Under the pieces are notes generated by a model that saw nothing but the letters and a program-made list of their open reading frames with translations, was not told the DNA's origin and searched no databases. A DNA stretch of 64,000 nucleotides, taken from assembly GCA_946699065.1 (NCBI GenBank), contig CAMPDV010000317.1, forward strand, positions 62,001 to 126,000, written 5' to 3'. The position numbers were made by a program, and so were the translations under genes. Every line of letters begins with the position of its first letter. Position 1 is the stretch's first letter. Shown here one piece after another: positions 1 through 11,184 of the stretch. This DNA is from Loxodes magnus (lineage: Eukaryota > Ciliophora > Karyorelictea > Loxodida > Loxodidae).

Positions 1-1306
1 TTCAATTTATAACCTAATATCATTAACTATAGTTAGAGTTATACCTAATTATTAGCATAATTAAAATTGCTCCTTGGTAGTTTATCTTGGTTTTACATAT
101 GAATATGTTTATTAAAAGATAAAATAGAAATGCTTACTGTTTTTGGACTCAATTTAATTAACCTCTCAATCTATAAAAAATCCTTTCTCCAATCCTTTTA
201 CTCTAAGTAGGCATTAAGCCTGCGCTTATATTTTCAGTTTTAATACTTTAAGTTCTTAAACTCTTTTAGACTGGTTTTTATATAAAGATTTAGCTTTCAC
301 TATTATCCCCTATATGGTTTTTTGAAGCATATTGAAATATATTAGTTAGAAAAACAAACTAGATTCAAGAGATATACTTAAATGTTTAGCTATGGTATAA
401 TACATTTTTTAATAAGCAGCCAAACTTAAATAAACAGAGTCTTTAATTTCTAAGCTTAATGATAGATAATAAAGCTATTAATCAAATCCTGGATAAAAGG
501 TGAATAAAATACCAGAGAACAAGAAGAGAATCAACTATAAAGCTCTTTTTTGCTTATCTTTATATTTAAGAAATTAAATCGTAGGATTAGGATAAATATC
601 AGTATCCAATAGATTCTAAGAGAAGCTATTTAATCCAAATTTTCACTTTATAGTGATATTTTATTTTATACTTACTAGCTAATAAACCAAAAGCTCTTAG
701 CCTTCTTAATTGAAATACTGAAGAAAATTTCTATTTTTGAAGCTTTAAATTTACGCATTATTTGCTTAAATGGTTTTATCAGCTCTTCCTTTATTTTGAT
801 TTATGAATTTCAAGCAAGATTAATGAAACAAGGATAAGAGTAGAAAAGCTTCGTTTTTAATGAATTTTATAACTTTTTAGAATATGCTAATTAGGCATTT
901 TTGCCTGATTTGCTAAATTGGTCTATAAATTCAAACTTATTAGATATACAAACAGCTATAGCTAAGTTTAAAAGCTATCTCAGTTAATTTCTTATTCATT
1001 TAACTTCTGAAGCCTCTTAGTTCTAAAAAAAGTAACTAAGGTAGTCTAATTTATACGTAGCTCTGTTCAAACTGCTAGACTTACCTCTCGTTGTTGTTTA
1101 CTAGTGAGGAAGCATAGAGTTGAAGCAGCTTGCTCATGAGTATTGTTAGGAAATTGATAGATATTATTAAATATAAGCAGTCAAAATCAAACTGTAAATT
1201 GAGATTTAAATTTTCCGTTAAAAATCCGTTAGAAAATTTCGTTAAGAATCGAAATACGGATCATTTTCTGGGTATTTAAGGGAAAAAAATAAAATTATAA
1301 TATTCA
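1..1306. other. 5' spacer upstream of histone H3, no secure gene
   Basis: I find no convincing gene here. A frame from ATG 459 on the plus strand stays open if TGA is read as Trp, but it meets TGA about every 28 codons and its composition is that of AT-rich spacer. The last 100 bases before H3 hold a cluster of CGTTA motifs, listed separately. Confidence 0.5.
1216..1244 (+). promoter_or_regulatory. CGTTA motif cluster upstream of histone H3
   Basis: CGTTA occurs three times within 29 bases (1216, 1227 and 1240), twice preceded by TC, in otherwise AT-rich DNA 63-91 bases before the H3 start codon. A role as a histone promoter element is inference from position and repetition only. Confidence 0.3.
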
Positions 1307-1723
<417 letters not shown>

Positions 1724-2046
1724 GTGACCTTTATAATTAATTTAATTAGTTATGATGCTTTATTTATAACTTCCGCTTTCTAAAATTCTATCTTTCAACT
1801 TCTTTTCTATTTCTACTTTTATAAATTCTTAACCATACCTGTTTTGGTATTTTAAGTATTGCTATTACAAGCTAATATAAAAGCCTTAAATTTTAAGAAG
1901 GAAATTCCCTAATTGAGGTAATCAAATTTTTTATTGTGCATTATATGAAAAAATAGATTAATGAGGTAGTATTTGGGCTTTAAAGACCTAAACTTACCAT
2001 GCTTAATATTAAAAAATTGAAGGTAAAAATTATTTAAAAGAAATCT
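1724..2046. other. Spacer between convergent H3 and chitinase genes
   Basis: This is a 323-base AT-rich intergenic stretch between two stop codons that face each other. It contains a small hairpin, ATACC (1835-1839) with GGTAT (1846-1850), which could act in 3'-end formation. No coding signal is seen. Confidence 0.5.
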
Positions 2047-5000
2047 TCAGATAAAAGCTTTCAATATGCTCACTATTGAAATATTATTTCCTTCGTACTT
2101 ATCACCACTCCATCCTGTTCCATCTACTGCTAGAACATTCACTCCATAAGCTGTTAGAAGATTAACAATGTTGAAGTTTTCTAAATCACATGCAATATGA
2201 AGAACTGATTTTTAAGTAACTGGATCAACTGTATCCGGATCTGCTCCTTAAGATAAGTAGAGGTTTGTAAAAGTAACGTCGTTATTTTTTATAGCATTCA
2301 ATAACTTCTGATCTTATTCTTTTAATTGGTCTCCATTGCTTTATATGATAGTTTAAGTTTAGTTTTCAGGTTATGAACTCTGATTTGTGGTCTATTTTCC
2401 TTGCTCTGGTTATTATGGTGAAGTTTACTGTAGTTGCTAGTTTAAAATTCATTATATGTTCATGTCACTTCCGTCGTACTTACTAGCACTCCATCCTGTT
2501 TAATCTACTAAGTTAATATTAGCTCCATATGACAGCAGTAAGTTAACATTATTAAAGCAAGATAGATCACAAGCAATATGTAAAACAGATTTTCCAGTTG
2601 AAGGATCGATAAGATTAGGATTAGCTCCCTACGATAAATAAAGATTTACATAAACAGCGTCATTTTAATTAAGCGAATTGAGTAGCTATTTATCAATTTC
2701 TCTTAACTAACCTTTCGTTTAATTTGACTAACCTTGCTAGTCATTATTTATTTCTGTTACATTAGCATTTTAGAAGCTCTTTTGAGTAATACTAGGATCA
2801 GATGTACTATTGTTCTACTAGTTTTGCTAAGTAATGTTTTAGTCAGTTTGACTAGGATTCTATTAGTTTTACTAAGTATTATTTTGAACTGGAGGATTGG
2901 TATTTTATTAGTTTTATAAAGAAGTATTTTAGAAGGTTTAATTGGGATTTTGCTAATTTGGCTAGGTATTATTTTGGAAAGTGATACTTGTATTCTATAG
3001 ATCTGAGTTCTAACTAATGTTTTAACTTTGCTATAAGATAACGAAACTATTTCTTACTAAGGATTACGACCCTTCTAAGTCACCTTAGCTTTCCCAAAAC
3101 ATTATTCCTCCTAATTAATTTTATAGAATATACTGATTTTTAGCTGTGTTTGATCTTAAATCATCATATGAGATGAAAGTACCATCTGCTGTACATATAT
3201 AAGCGCTTTAAGTTTCATCCTAGAAATGGTAATTTTAAGAATCTTTCAATTAATTGATTTGCTTATAAAGTAAGGTTTCATCTCCATTTCCACTTTCGTA
3301 AAGCCCGAATAACTAGCTTTTACAGTTGACTCCTTTTCACTATACGCCATATAATGGGGTTCCAATTACAATTTTGCTTCTTTGCATCCCAGATTGGATG
3401 TACTTCTATACAGATTCGTTTACGTTTGATTTACCAACGAAATCACTTAGTTATTTATCGCGAGATGAGGCAAATAAAGGTGAGTGATGATTAGTTGTGC
3501 ATTCCCATTTGCCATGAAAATCATAAGCCATTACATTTACCCAATCTAATATCTAGTTCATAAGTGGGATTTGATAATTGTCTACCTTACTATAAAGTGC
3601 TTAACTAGCAATGGTTAGCAATTTACTTGGTCCGATCTAATTTCTAATTTCTTGCATTAACAATCCAAAGTCTTAACTTTAAGCTTCACTTGGCCACTCC
3701 CAATCTATATCTACTCCGTCAAACTAATATTTATCTAGAAACTCTCTAATAGATTATGCGAAAATGACTCTATTCTAATTACTTGATGCACATATTGGAA
3801 ACTAAGAAGACCAAGTTCATCCTCCTACTGAAATCAATGTTTTAACATTTGGATACATTTATTTATACTTCAGCAGTTAATAGAAATTTCCCTTAAAAGG
3901 CTGGTTTGATGTATCTCCTTCAAATTATATGTCAACATCAGCCCATTAATCTCCTATAACTATTTTGCAATCAGATCCAATATTAGCAAAAGCGTAGTTT
4001 ATGTGTGTAATTGAATCCCAGGGGAGGTTACTAATGAAATGGTTTTTGTAAATGGACCATTAAGTGAAATACACTACTACTCTATTTGATTAACTTGGAA
4101 TTTTTCCTTCCTATAACTAAGTTATATTAACCTAAGTCTAGTTCTACTAGGTATTAGTACCTTAATCTTCTGAGTTTTGGTTGACTTTACTTTATGTGAT
4201 TTATATAGGATTTTAGTTTTAAAGCATTTTGTAAGAATTAGCTACCAATGACAGTTCATTTTTCATATCAGCTGAAATTTCCCAATACATTATACCTCCA
4301 AGTTAGTTTTGAGTAATATAGGTACATTTAGCAGTATTAGCTTTAATATCATCATATGTAATAAATAGCTTTTAGGATGTACAAATGTAAGCACTTTGGG
4401 TTTGATCATGGAAATGGTAATTATTCTAATTTCTTATATTCTGCTCTATATCTTTATAGTCATATACTCCAGCTTCCCAAGTACCTTTAGGATCAGCTGC
4501 AGCAGTTTGGTATAAACCAAATTCATTGTTATTGCAATTTACGTTTGCTCATGATCTTCCATATATAGGAGCTCCCATAACCAAAAATTTACTTTAGACT
4601 CCTTTATTAATAAATTCCTTCACAGCACTATCAGCTGATCACAATAAGCCTTTTTCTTTGTCGTAATCAGAAACATAAAGTGGGGACTAATGATTAGTAA
4701 CTGTGTCCCATGATCCATGAAAATCATAAGACATTATATTGATCCAATCTAGCACTTGCATGATAGCAGGAACGTCTAAATTTGCTATTTTTGCAATATC
4801 AGCTGAACTAGCAATTGTAAGTAGCTTATCTTATCCAATTTTCTGTCTAACTGCTTACAGTAGAAGTGTGAATTCTAGTTTTTATTCAGCTTTTGGATAT
4901 TCCCAGTCAATATCAACTCCATCAAACTAATATTTTACCATAAATTCATTTACAGACTAAGCAAACTTCTCTCTGTTTTGCTGGTTTTAAGCACAAACAG

Positions 5001-5394
5001 GGAACATTGTGGACCAAGTTCATCCACCTATTGAAATCAAGGTTTTGATAAACGGAAATTTCTATTTTAGCTTTATAAGCTAATTAAAATTCCCCCTCAA
5101 AGGCATGTCCCAAGTATCTCCTTCAAAAGATTTATCAATATCAGCTCAAGAATCTCCAAGCATAACTTTACAGTCTTATCCAATATTAGCAAAAGCGTAG
5201 TTAATATGAGTAACTTAGTTCGCAGGGATATCGTGGATAAAATACCCCCTTCCATAAATAGACCAGGAAGTATAGTAAACAATTTGCTTGTACTAGAAAC
5301 TTTTTTGGGAAGAAGACATTTTCTTTAAAAATTCTTTAGCACAGAAGCTAAAACTAAACAGAGATATGAAAAATAAGAAATTAACAAGGCGCAT
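2047..5394 (-). CDS. Secreted tandem GH18 chitinase-like protein with ankyrin repeats
   Basis: The protein is 1,115 aa in one frame without introns, ATG at 5394 and TGA at 2049-2047. A signal peptide ([19 protein letters not shown]) is followed by two glycosyl hydrolase 18 domains. Each has the full DGVDIDWE motif with the catalytic Glu (near residues 165 and 566), a GGWTWS strand and a GGIM(Y/F)W strand; the first has MSYDFHG and the second MAYDFHG. An Asn/Gln-rich linker separates the domains and a longer one follows. The C-terminus has two ankyrin modules about 127 residues apart, each with SVLHIACDL (near 935 and 1062), joined by another Gln-rich linker. GH18 enzymes cut chitin-like beta-1,4-GlcNAc chains; digestion of prey or remodelling of a cyst or wall is inference. 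The whole plan is doubled. Several conserved Trp residues are TGA. Confidence 0.95.
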
Positions 5395-5433
5395 TTATAA
5401 TAAACCTAATTATAAGGAATAAATAAGCTGCTT

Positions 5434-5489
5434 AGTAACTCTAGAGTTTCTTTCTGTTCAAAGAGTAACTCAAGTAACTCTGGAGTTAC
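5434..5489. promoter_or_regulatory. AGTAACTC repeats with palindromic copies upstream of chitinase gene
   Basis: AGTAACTC occurs at 5434, 5464 and 5473. The first and third copies extend into palindromes: GTAACTCTAGAGTTT (5435-5449), and GTAACTC-TG-GAGTTAC (5474-5489), with perfect 7-base arms. They lie 40-95 bases upstream of the chitinase ATG on its template side. A dimeric factor could bind here; that is inference. Confidence 0.4.
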
Positions 5490-5631
5490 AATTAAAATAA
5501 AGACAATAGTTAGTTTAATTTGCTTAGAGTTTTACTAAGCTAGTAATTCTAATAAAATTTGATAGATTTTACTAACAGAAAAAATAAGTAGAGGTACTTG
5601 GGTATAAATAGCTCAATTTTTTTAATTTAAA

Positions 5632-5940
5632 ATGCTTCAAGAATAAGAGAAAAAACTTAAATTGAGCTTAAAATCCTTAAGCTTAAAAAAAGGTAGAAGT
5701 CTCCTAAATTTTGAGATTAAAAGGGAGAAGAAAAGCATTGAGCTTGCTAAATAAAATTTGGTTAAAGTCCTTACACAACCATAATCAAAAATTCCTTTTA
5801 ACGTCTAAATGATTGAACAAAAAAGGTATCTCTTAGCTTTTATAAATTAAGGTTTGCAAAATAATAATTGTTTTGATAAATATAGGCTAATATTAAATAA
5901 AAATTAGATAGATAAAGAGCAATGCTAGTAAATTATATGA
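5632..5940 (+). CDS. Possible small basic protein, 102 aa
   Basis: This is an open frame from ATG to TGA with no internal TGA. It starts MLQEQEKKLKLSLKSLS and is rich in Lys, Leu and Gln, with several CAA/TAA glutamines, which would suit a short helical protein. No family was recognised. Composition is more gene-like than the surrounding spacer, but the frame is short and TGA is scarce in spacers here, so it may be chance. Confidence 0.3.
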
Positions 5941-6699
5941 TGCATAAAGAGATTCCCTCTTAAATAGAAAAAAAGGAAAGAGCTGACAGTAAATTATTTA
6001 GGGAATAGATTAACTTTAGCTGGCACATTTTTCAGGTATTGCTGGTATAATCTCAACACAAGCTGCTTTTTATTAATAATTACTATATTTAATAAATTAG
6101 TTTCAAGAGGTTTATACAACTTTATAAAGCTTTCAGCTTCTTTAATCATAATTTTTATTTTAGAGTAATTATAAGAGATTAGATTATAATAGCAATTAAT
6201 AGAAATGACTAAGTATAGATACTAGTGAAGTTGGCTTAATTTACTAAGCTTAAAATTGAATAATTAATAATTTTTATTCTTTAGTAGCTATATCTAGGCT
6301 AGATCTGTAATAAGCTTAGTCTTCTTTAGCTGCTAATCTTTCTATAAAAATGTATTGTATCATGAGTATAAACTCTATCTATTAGTTTCTTTTTCTTAAA
6401 CTTATTTTAGAAGCTTTTATATATCAAAGGCTCTTTCTTTTTTATGATATACTTTAAAGAGAAAAATATACTTCCTTGCATTAAACTTCTTCCCTTAAAT
6501 CAACTTAATAACAAATCAGCTTTTTGAATTATCGTAGAAAGTTCTTCACCACTATATTTTCATTTTATATCCTTTTTCTTCATACGAAGCTATTAATTAA
6601 TTACCTTAATAAGTGAGATACATAGATCCTTTTAGGCTACTTTAGTTTCCTAGCTGTAAAATTTTATTTTCGTTTATTAATAAAATACTCAGATTTTTT

Positions 6700-8193
6700 A
6701 TGTCTTAACTGACTAAATTTTTAATACTTATAACCATAGTTCTGTGCTCAGCTGAATTTTAGGGTTAGATAGTCACTGAATCTAGAAAAGTGATTTCAAA
6801 TATAACAATTCTTGGTGTAATGGAGGATTATGAAAATTGGAATGTTATTATAAAAGTTTGCTGCACTCATTTACCAATAAACGAAACAGATGAACTTAGC
6901 TAGATCTCTTCATGTCATTCAAACAGACAAAGCGAATGAGTTTGATTAACCGATTTATAGAATTTAACCTTAGCTTCTTAGTATGCCATTTAATAGCAAG
7001 CATTTATACTCCTTTATGTGTCTGATTAAAATCTAGCTTAGAATTAAACTTTAATTAGTACTTTCCAAATAAGTGTCTCTGATGGAAATATGTTATTCGA
7101 GAACTTCAAGAAGACAGATAGTAGAGGATAAGAATTTTACTTAAGCATACAGCGCAAATTTGTTCCATAATGTGAAAGATTGAAGCTCCTAATAGTTATA
7201 CATATAGTAAGTGTTTTATGCTGAGGCTTATTAATAATATTTTGGATTGCTAACACTTGATACTTTAACCAGAATCACTCTACCATTCTGCATAAATTGA
7301 TGGGTTATTCAATTATAATTAAAATAATCGTATGCGCTATTTAGATAGTCTTCCTGAACCTATGCCCTTTTGATGATTAATTAGCTATTTATATTGCTCT
7401 GTTTAATCAGTTCATTAAAAGTTTGTTTTTCACTCTTTTCTCAACGATAATGATGCTTATTAGCAAAGGGTTTTATATAATGAGAGATAATATAAATAAG
7501 GAAGACTTGACAGTTATACTGGCGATAATGGGAATAGTCTATATAGCAATGAGTATATACAATATACTACCTAACCGTTTATTCTTCATGTACATATTAC
7601 TTTATATCGCTCTTTTCTACCTAATAGTCTCATCAGCTAAGAAAAGATATAACAAAATAAGAAATTAATTGGAGTCTATAAGGGAAAACAACATTATGCA
7701 AATGATGCCTGTCATCTCAGAAAAGAAAAGCATGCTTAAAGTTTTTATAGGAGTTAGTTCTCTTTATTTCTGCTTATTTCTAGCTACTGAACTAACAGTG
7801 AAGTTTTTGCCACATAGTCCTAACTTTGATTACTATGCATAAATTAATGCTAGAGAATGCTGTGTTGAATCAATAGAATTTGTAGCTATATCAGTTATGT
7901 ACTGAAACTTAAGATGCAAACCTAGAGCGCTTTATTTCACTCTCCCTGTTATAAATGATGACGATCCAAATGGAGTTTCTAAGATTGTGCCCTTTTTCCA
8001 AGGTTTTATATCTAAAGAGTGAAAAAGTCCCTCATTAATAAGTAATATTCCAAGTTTTGAACTTCCTGTAGTAGTTTTGAATCCTTAATGGAGCAGTGAG
8101 TAATAAAGTAAGCTTTAATACAGATAGCCCTTATAAAAACTTAATGATAGCTTACAAGCCTCTTTGAAGTAGGATTTAGGATATAAAAATTGA
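6700..8193 (+). CDS. GOST / Lung-7TM family seven-helix membrane protein
   Basis: The protein is 497 aa, ATG 6700 to TGA 8191-8193, one exon. It has an N-terminal signal sequence (LTKFLILITIVLCSAEF) and a lumenal or extracellular domain to about residue 165. A bundle of hydrophobic helices follows, starting with LLIVIHIVSVLCWGLLIIF. The fourth helix region has SKGFYIMRDNINKEDL, in the place where GOST proteins (TMEM87, GPR107/108) have their GxGxxIVRP-type motif. The last helix ends at SVMYWNLRCKPRA, and a cytosolic tail carries FELPVVVLNP. GOST proteins act mainly in Golgi and endosome trafficking or as sensors. Family assignment rests on helix layout and these short motifs, so it is good but not certain. 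Two TGA-coded Trp lie close together in the lumenal domain (EWVWLTDL). Confidence 0.8.
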
Positions 8194-8959
8194 CTAGTAT
8201 ATATTATATTCATTGTCTAAGTCTAAATTATCAAATCAAGCTACTTAGTTTAAACTTGACTAAGATAGAGTTAATTTACTGTTTTGATGCACTTTATTAC
8301 ATTAAACAGTTCTTGACATTATGAGGATTAAATTGATTAAATAATTTAATATACTGTAAATTTTTAACTGGCTAAGAAGCTTTCTTTGATAGTTTGATAG
8401 TGCTTATAATCAAGAACATTAGACTATATAGTAATATGAACTAGAAGCAGATAGAGTCAAATATATAGAGGTAGGTTTTAAAACTAAATGAAATGGCTTT
8501 ATTAAATAGACTGTAACTTGGTTGTAGATAAAGGTATATAAGCAATACTAGAAGCATTTTACTTCTAGTTCTGATAGCATTTCTATAACCTTTCCATTAT
8601 CAATGATCATAATTATACCGATCATTCACTTAGCCTTCTAAAAGGCTATTTCAATTATTAAGTAATAAAGTCAGATCTTAATGCTAAATATATATAGAGC
8701 TCTTCCTATTAAAACTTGAAAGGTTGGGTATGTCAAAATAAGGAATAAGTAGAGTATATAAAAAGCTACTCGATTAGAAGCAGATGAATTCATAAATTAT
8801 ATGAAACCTAGGATTAGAATATAGCTTTACTAATAGATATAAATTAAGCTATATAGCTATTCAATATCTAATATAAAATAAAGCATTATAGACCAAGCTA
8901 ATTTAAAATAGGAGCTAGTTTAAGATAAAATAATTTAAATGTTCTTTGATAAGCTTATT
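8194..8959. other. Spacer between convergent GOST and GPCR-PIPK genes
   Basis: This AT-rich stretch has no gene-like composition. If the last exon of the kinase gene is not spliced as proposed, its frame runs on here to the first in-frame TGA at 8673-8671. The added 80-odd residues are hydrophobic and spacer-like. Confidence 0.45.
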
Positions 8960-11184
8960 TCATTATTTTCTATGTTAAAGCCATAAGACAAATTTTCCAA
9001 GTCGCCATCAGGAACAAAGATATATTTCATGAAGTTATAAAATCTTTTAGCATATAAAGTGGGAGGAATTACGCTGAAATTTTGCTGGCCTATTAACTTT
9101 TTGAGATAATACTCACATTTTTTTCTGAAGGTAAATATCTATAGAAAGTCTATTATTCCAAACTAAATGTTCAGCATTTTTTCTCCTTTCATTTATTCTT
9201 CTTTAAAATCAATAGAAAGTAATAAACTGTAGTCAATTATGTGCATGTTTTATAAGAGTATGACATCCTTTTGCAACTAAGTAATTGTTTATGTGTACTC
9301 TTCCTTAGGTAAAAATATCTAATCTATTAGTTCAGAGAAATCTAGGTCTTTGTATGTGTTCCTTTTAAAAAATTGATGATCGTTTAAATTCTTTATTTCT
9401 TACCGTTCAAATGTACTTCCTTTCAAGTCAAACTTAATTTAATAATCAGGCGGTATAACACTCTTCATAATCATTATATACAATTTACTTGTGCACTAAG
9501 TATGAAAAGAGTACAATCCTACGATTCTAGATAAATAGGAATTTTCATTTTACCATAAATGGTTAAAATAAGAAGGAAGAATAGTTATCAAGTAGTCTTT
9601 TTCCTCTTTTGTTAGTATCTTTAGGAGAAATTCTTTATCATAGGATACTAAAATAAAAGAACCCGATTTTCCAGCAGCATTTCCTTCTTATTTGCAAGTA
9701 ACTTACCACCCTTATTTAATTATGTTTTGGTAGTTTTTTTCTAAATCAAAAGATTTTTAAATCATTTATTCGTTGCATAAGGATTTTTTGGTAATATAGC
9801 TGAATATCTAAGGACAATATACAACACACATTATCTTTTGCTCTTATTACTGGTTCTTTTTTAAATCTATATCAAGTTCCCACTACTACTTATACAATAA
9901 ATCCAAATTTTCCTTTTCAAGCTAGAATTGATTTTAATAATTTTCAGCGCTCTTTTGTAAACTGTACTTTATAGCAGCCAAAGCGCATATAATAGTCTAT
10001 TAAATTTGAGTAATATAGGTTTGCTATTCATTTTATTAAATGATATGGCTATTATCTATACTAAGTATCATTTTGCAGTTAAATACAGTGCAAGTGTAGG
10101 ATTTTTCCCAACAAATCTCGTCAATTATTTAAAGCTCTATTTTAACGCGTTCTAAGCATGATCTTTGATTATTGATATCTGACTCTGATCTCTATTATTC
10201 TAATTTTGAGCTACTGTTTCCATCTACTATTATTTGGTCTAAATTAAAAGGCTCAATTAATTAAAATTCTTCAAAGAACTAGTTTGGCTACTTAATGCTA
10301 ACTCTTTGATGCGAAATGGTGAAAACTCTATTAACAGTGTCATCAATCTTAGTACCCTTAATTTCTACATATGGATCCATTATTCTAGCAAGGCATATTA
10401 AGAATCCATAGCTAGAATTAAATATCCCTAGTATCTTTATTCAATCTTGTCCATTAAAGTCCTTAGAGATAACTATCATAAATAGAACTATTTCTACTGC
10501 TTTCAAAAAATTCACCCACAGGATGTAAAAAGTAAAGAATTTCAAGAATTTGTCTCTTCTCTGCATTCTACACTGGAAGTTATAGGCAGTTATTGGTTAC
10601 CTTCATGACTCATATAATGCAACTAAAGACATTACAACTGCTATTATGAAAGGAATAGCTGCAAAAATTAGACTTTCAGCGTTCTCTTAAAGGAAGCAGG
10701 TTCCGTTATGGTTCGTACCAAATTTTAGAAAGAATATGGCTAAGAATGCAACTACTAGAGCAATTAAGTGTGTTGATAAATGATAAAGTATCCGTCTAGT
10801 TGGGTAATTTTTGAAATTAAGGGGGACTCTGATTCGTGCAAATACTTCTAGAGATATACATACCGTATACAAGCTTGAAACAAGAAAGGAATATATATGG
10901 AAAGCTCCTTAAATCTAGCAATAACAGTCAGAAGTTGGAAAAGGAATTCCATCCTCATGAATAGCATTATAAGCAGCTACATGATATTTTAAATTATCTA
11001 GAACAATGAAAGTACACTACCAATATGTCAAATCACCGGGAACCATTTAGGTTTTAGTTTAAGTTCAATAGAGTCATGATATAACAGGATAAATAATTCA
11101 AGTCAGTATAGCAAAACCCAAGAAAGAGTAGTACTACCATTCTTCAATAGCATAAAGCGAATTTTCTACCTTATCACAGATCAT
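8960..11184 (-). CDS. GPCR fused to phosphatidylinositol phosphate kinase (GPCR-PIPK)
   Basis: The N-terminal ~265 residues form seven helices, ending in an ILGIFNSSYGFLICL helix and carrying a TM3 Cys (CQIQGAF). After a linker the C-terminal half (about 490-740) is a complete PIP kinase core: glycine-loop GKSGSF (near 506), ILPSYFNHLW, FDLKGSTFER (near 585), IIDYSLLLS (near 646), FGIIDFLQ (near 673) and VIPPTLYAKRFYNFMKYIF. Known homologues with this layout are Dictyostelium RpkA and the oomycete GPCR-PIPKs. They are thought to couple a surface signal directly to phosphoinositide synthesis. Many N-terminal Trp are TGA. The 3' end is uncertain. A 20-nt intron (8970-8989 on this strand, GTCTTA...CATAG) would bring TGA 8962-8960 into frame after ENLKQ, right where PIP kinases end. 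Without it the frame runs to TGA 8673-8671. Confidence 0.92.
8970..8989 (-). other. Putative 20-nt intron near the 3' end of GPCR-PIPK
   Basis: On the minus strand the stretch begins GTCTTATGG and ends CATAG. Removing it changes the frame so that TGA follows four codons later, at the usual length of a PIP kinase C-terminus. The donor is not the GTAAG/GTAAT form seen in the other introns, so this is tentative. Confidence 0.35.

Larger units (their letters stand above)
5395..6699. other. Divergent spacer between chitinase and GOST genes
   Basis: This 1.3-kb region lies between two divergent genes and must hold both promoters. Near the chitinase start are inverted repeats built on AGTAACTC (5434-5489). 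A small plus-strand ORF (5632-5940) is listed separately. The rest is AT-rich without a clear coding signal. Confidence 0.5.

Noticed and set aside
459..1190. Plus-strand frame MIDNKAINQILDKRW...
   Set aside because: TGA occurs about every 28 codons and the residues look random; at most the first 66 codons could be real.
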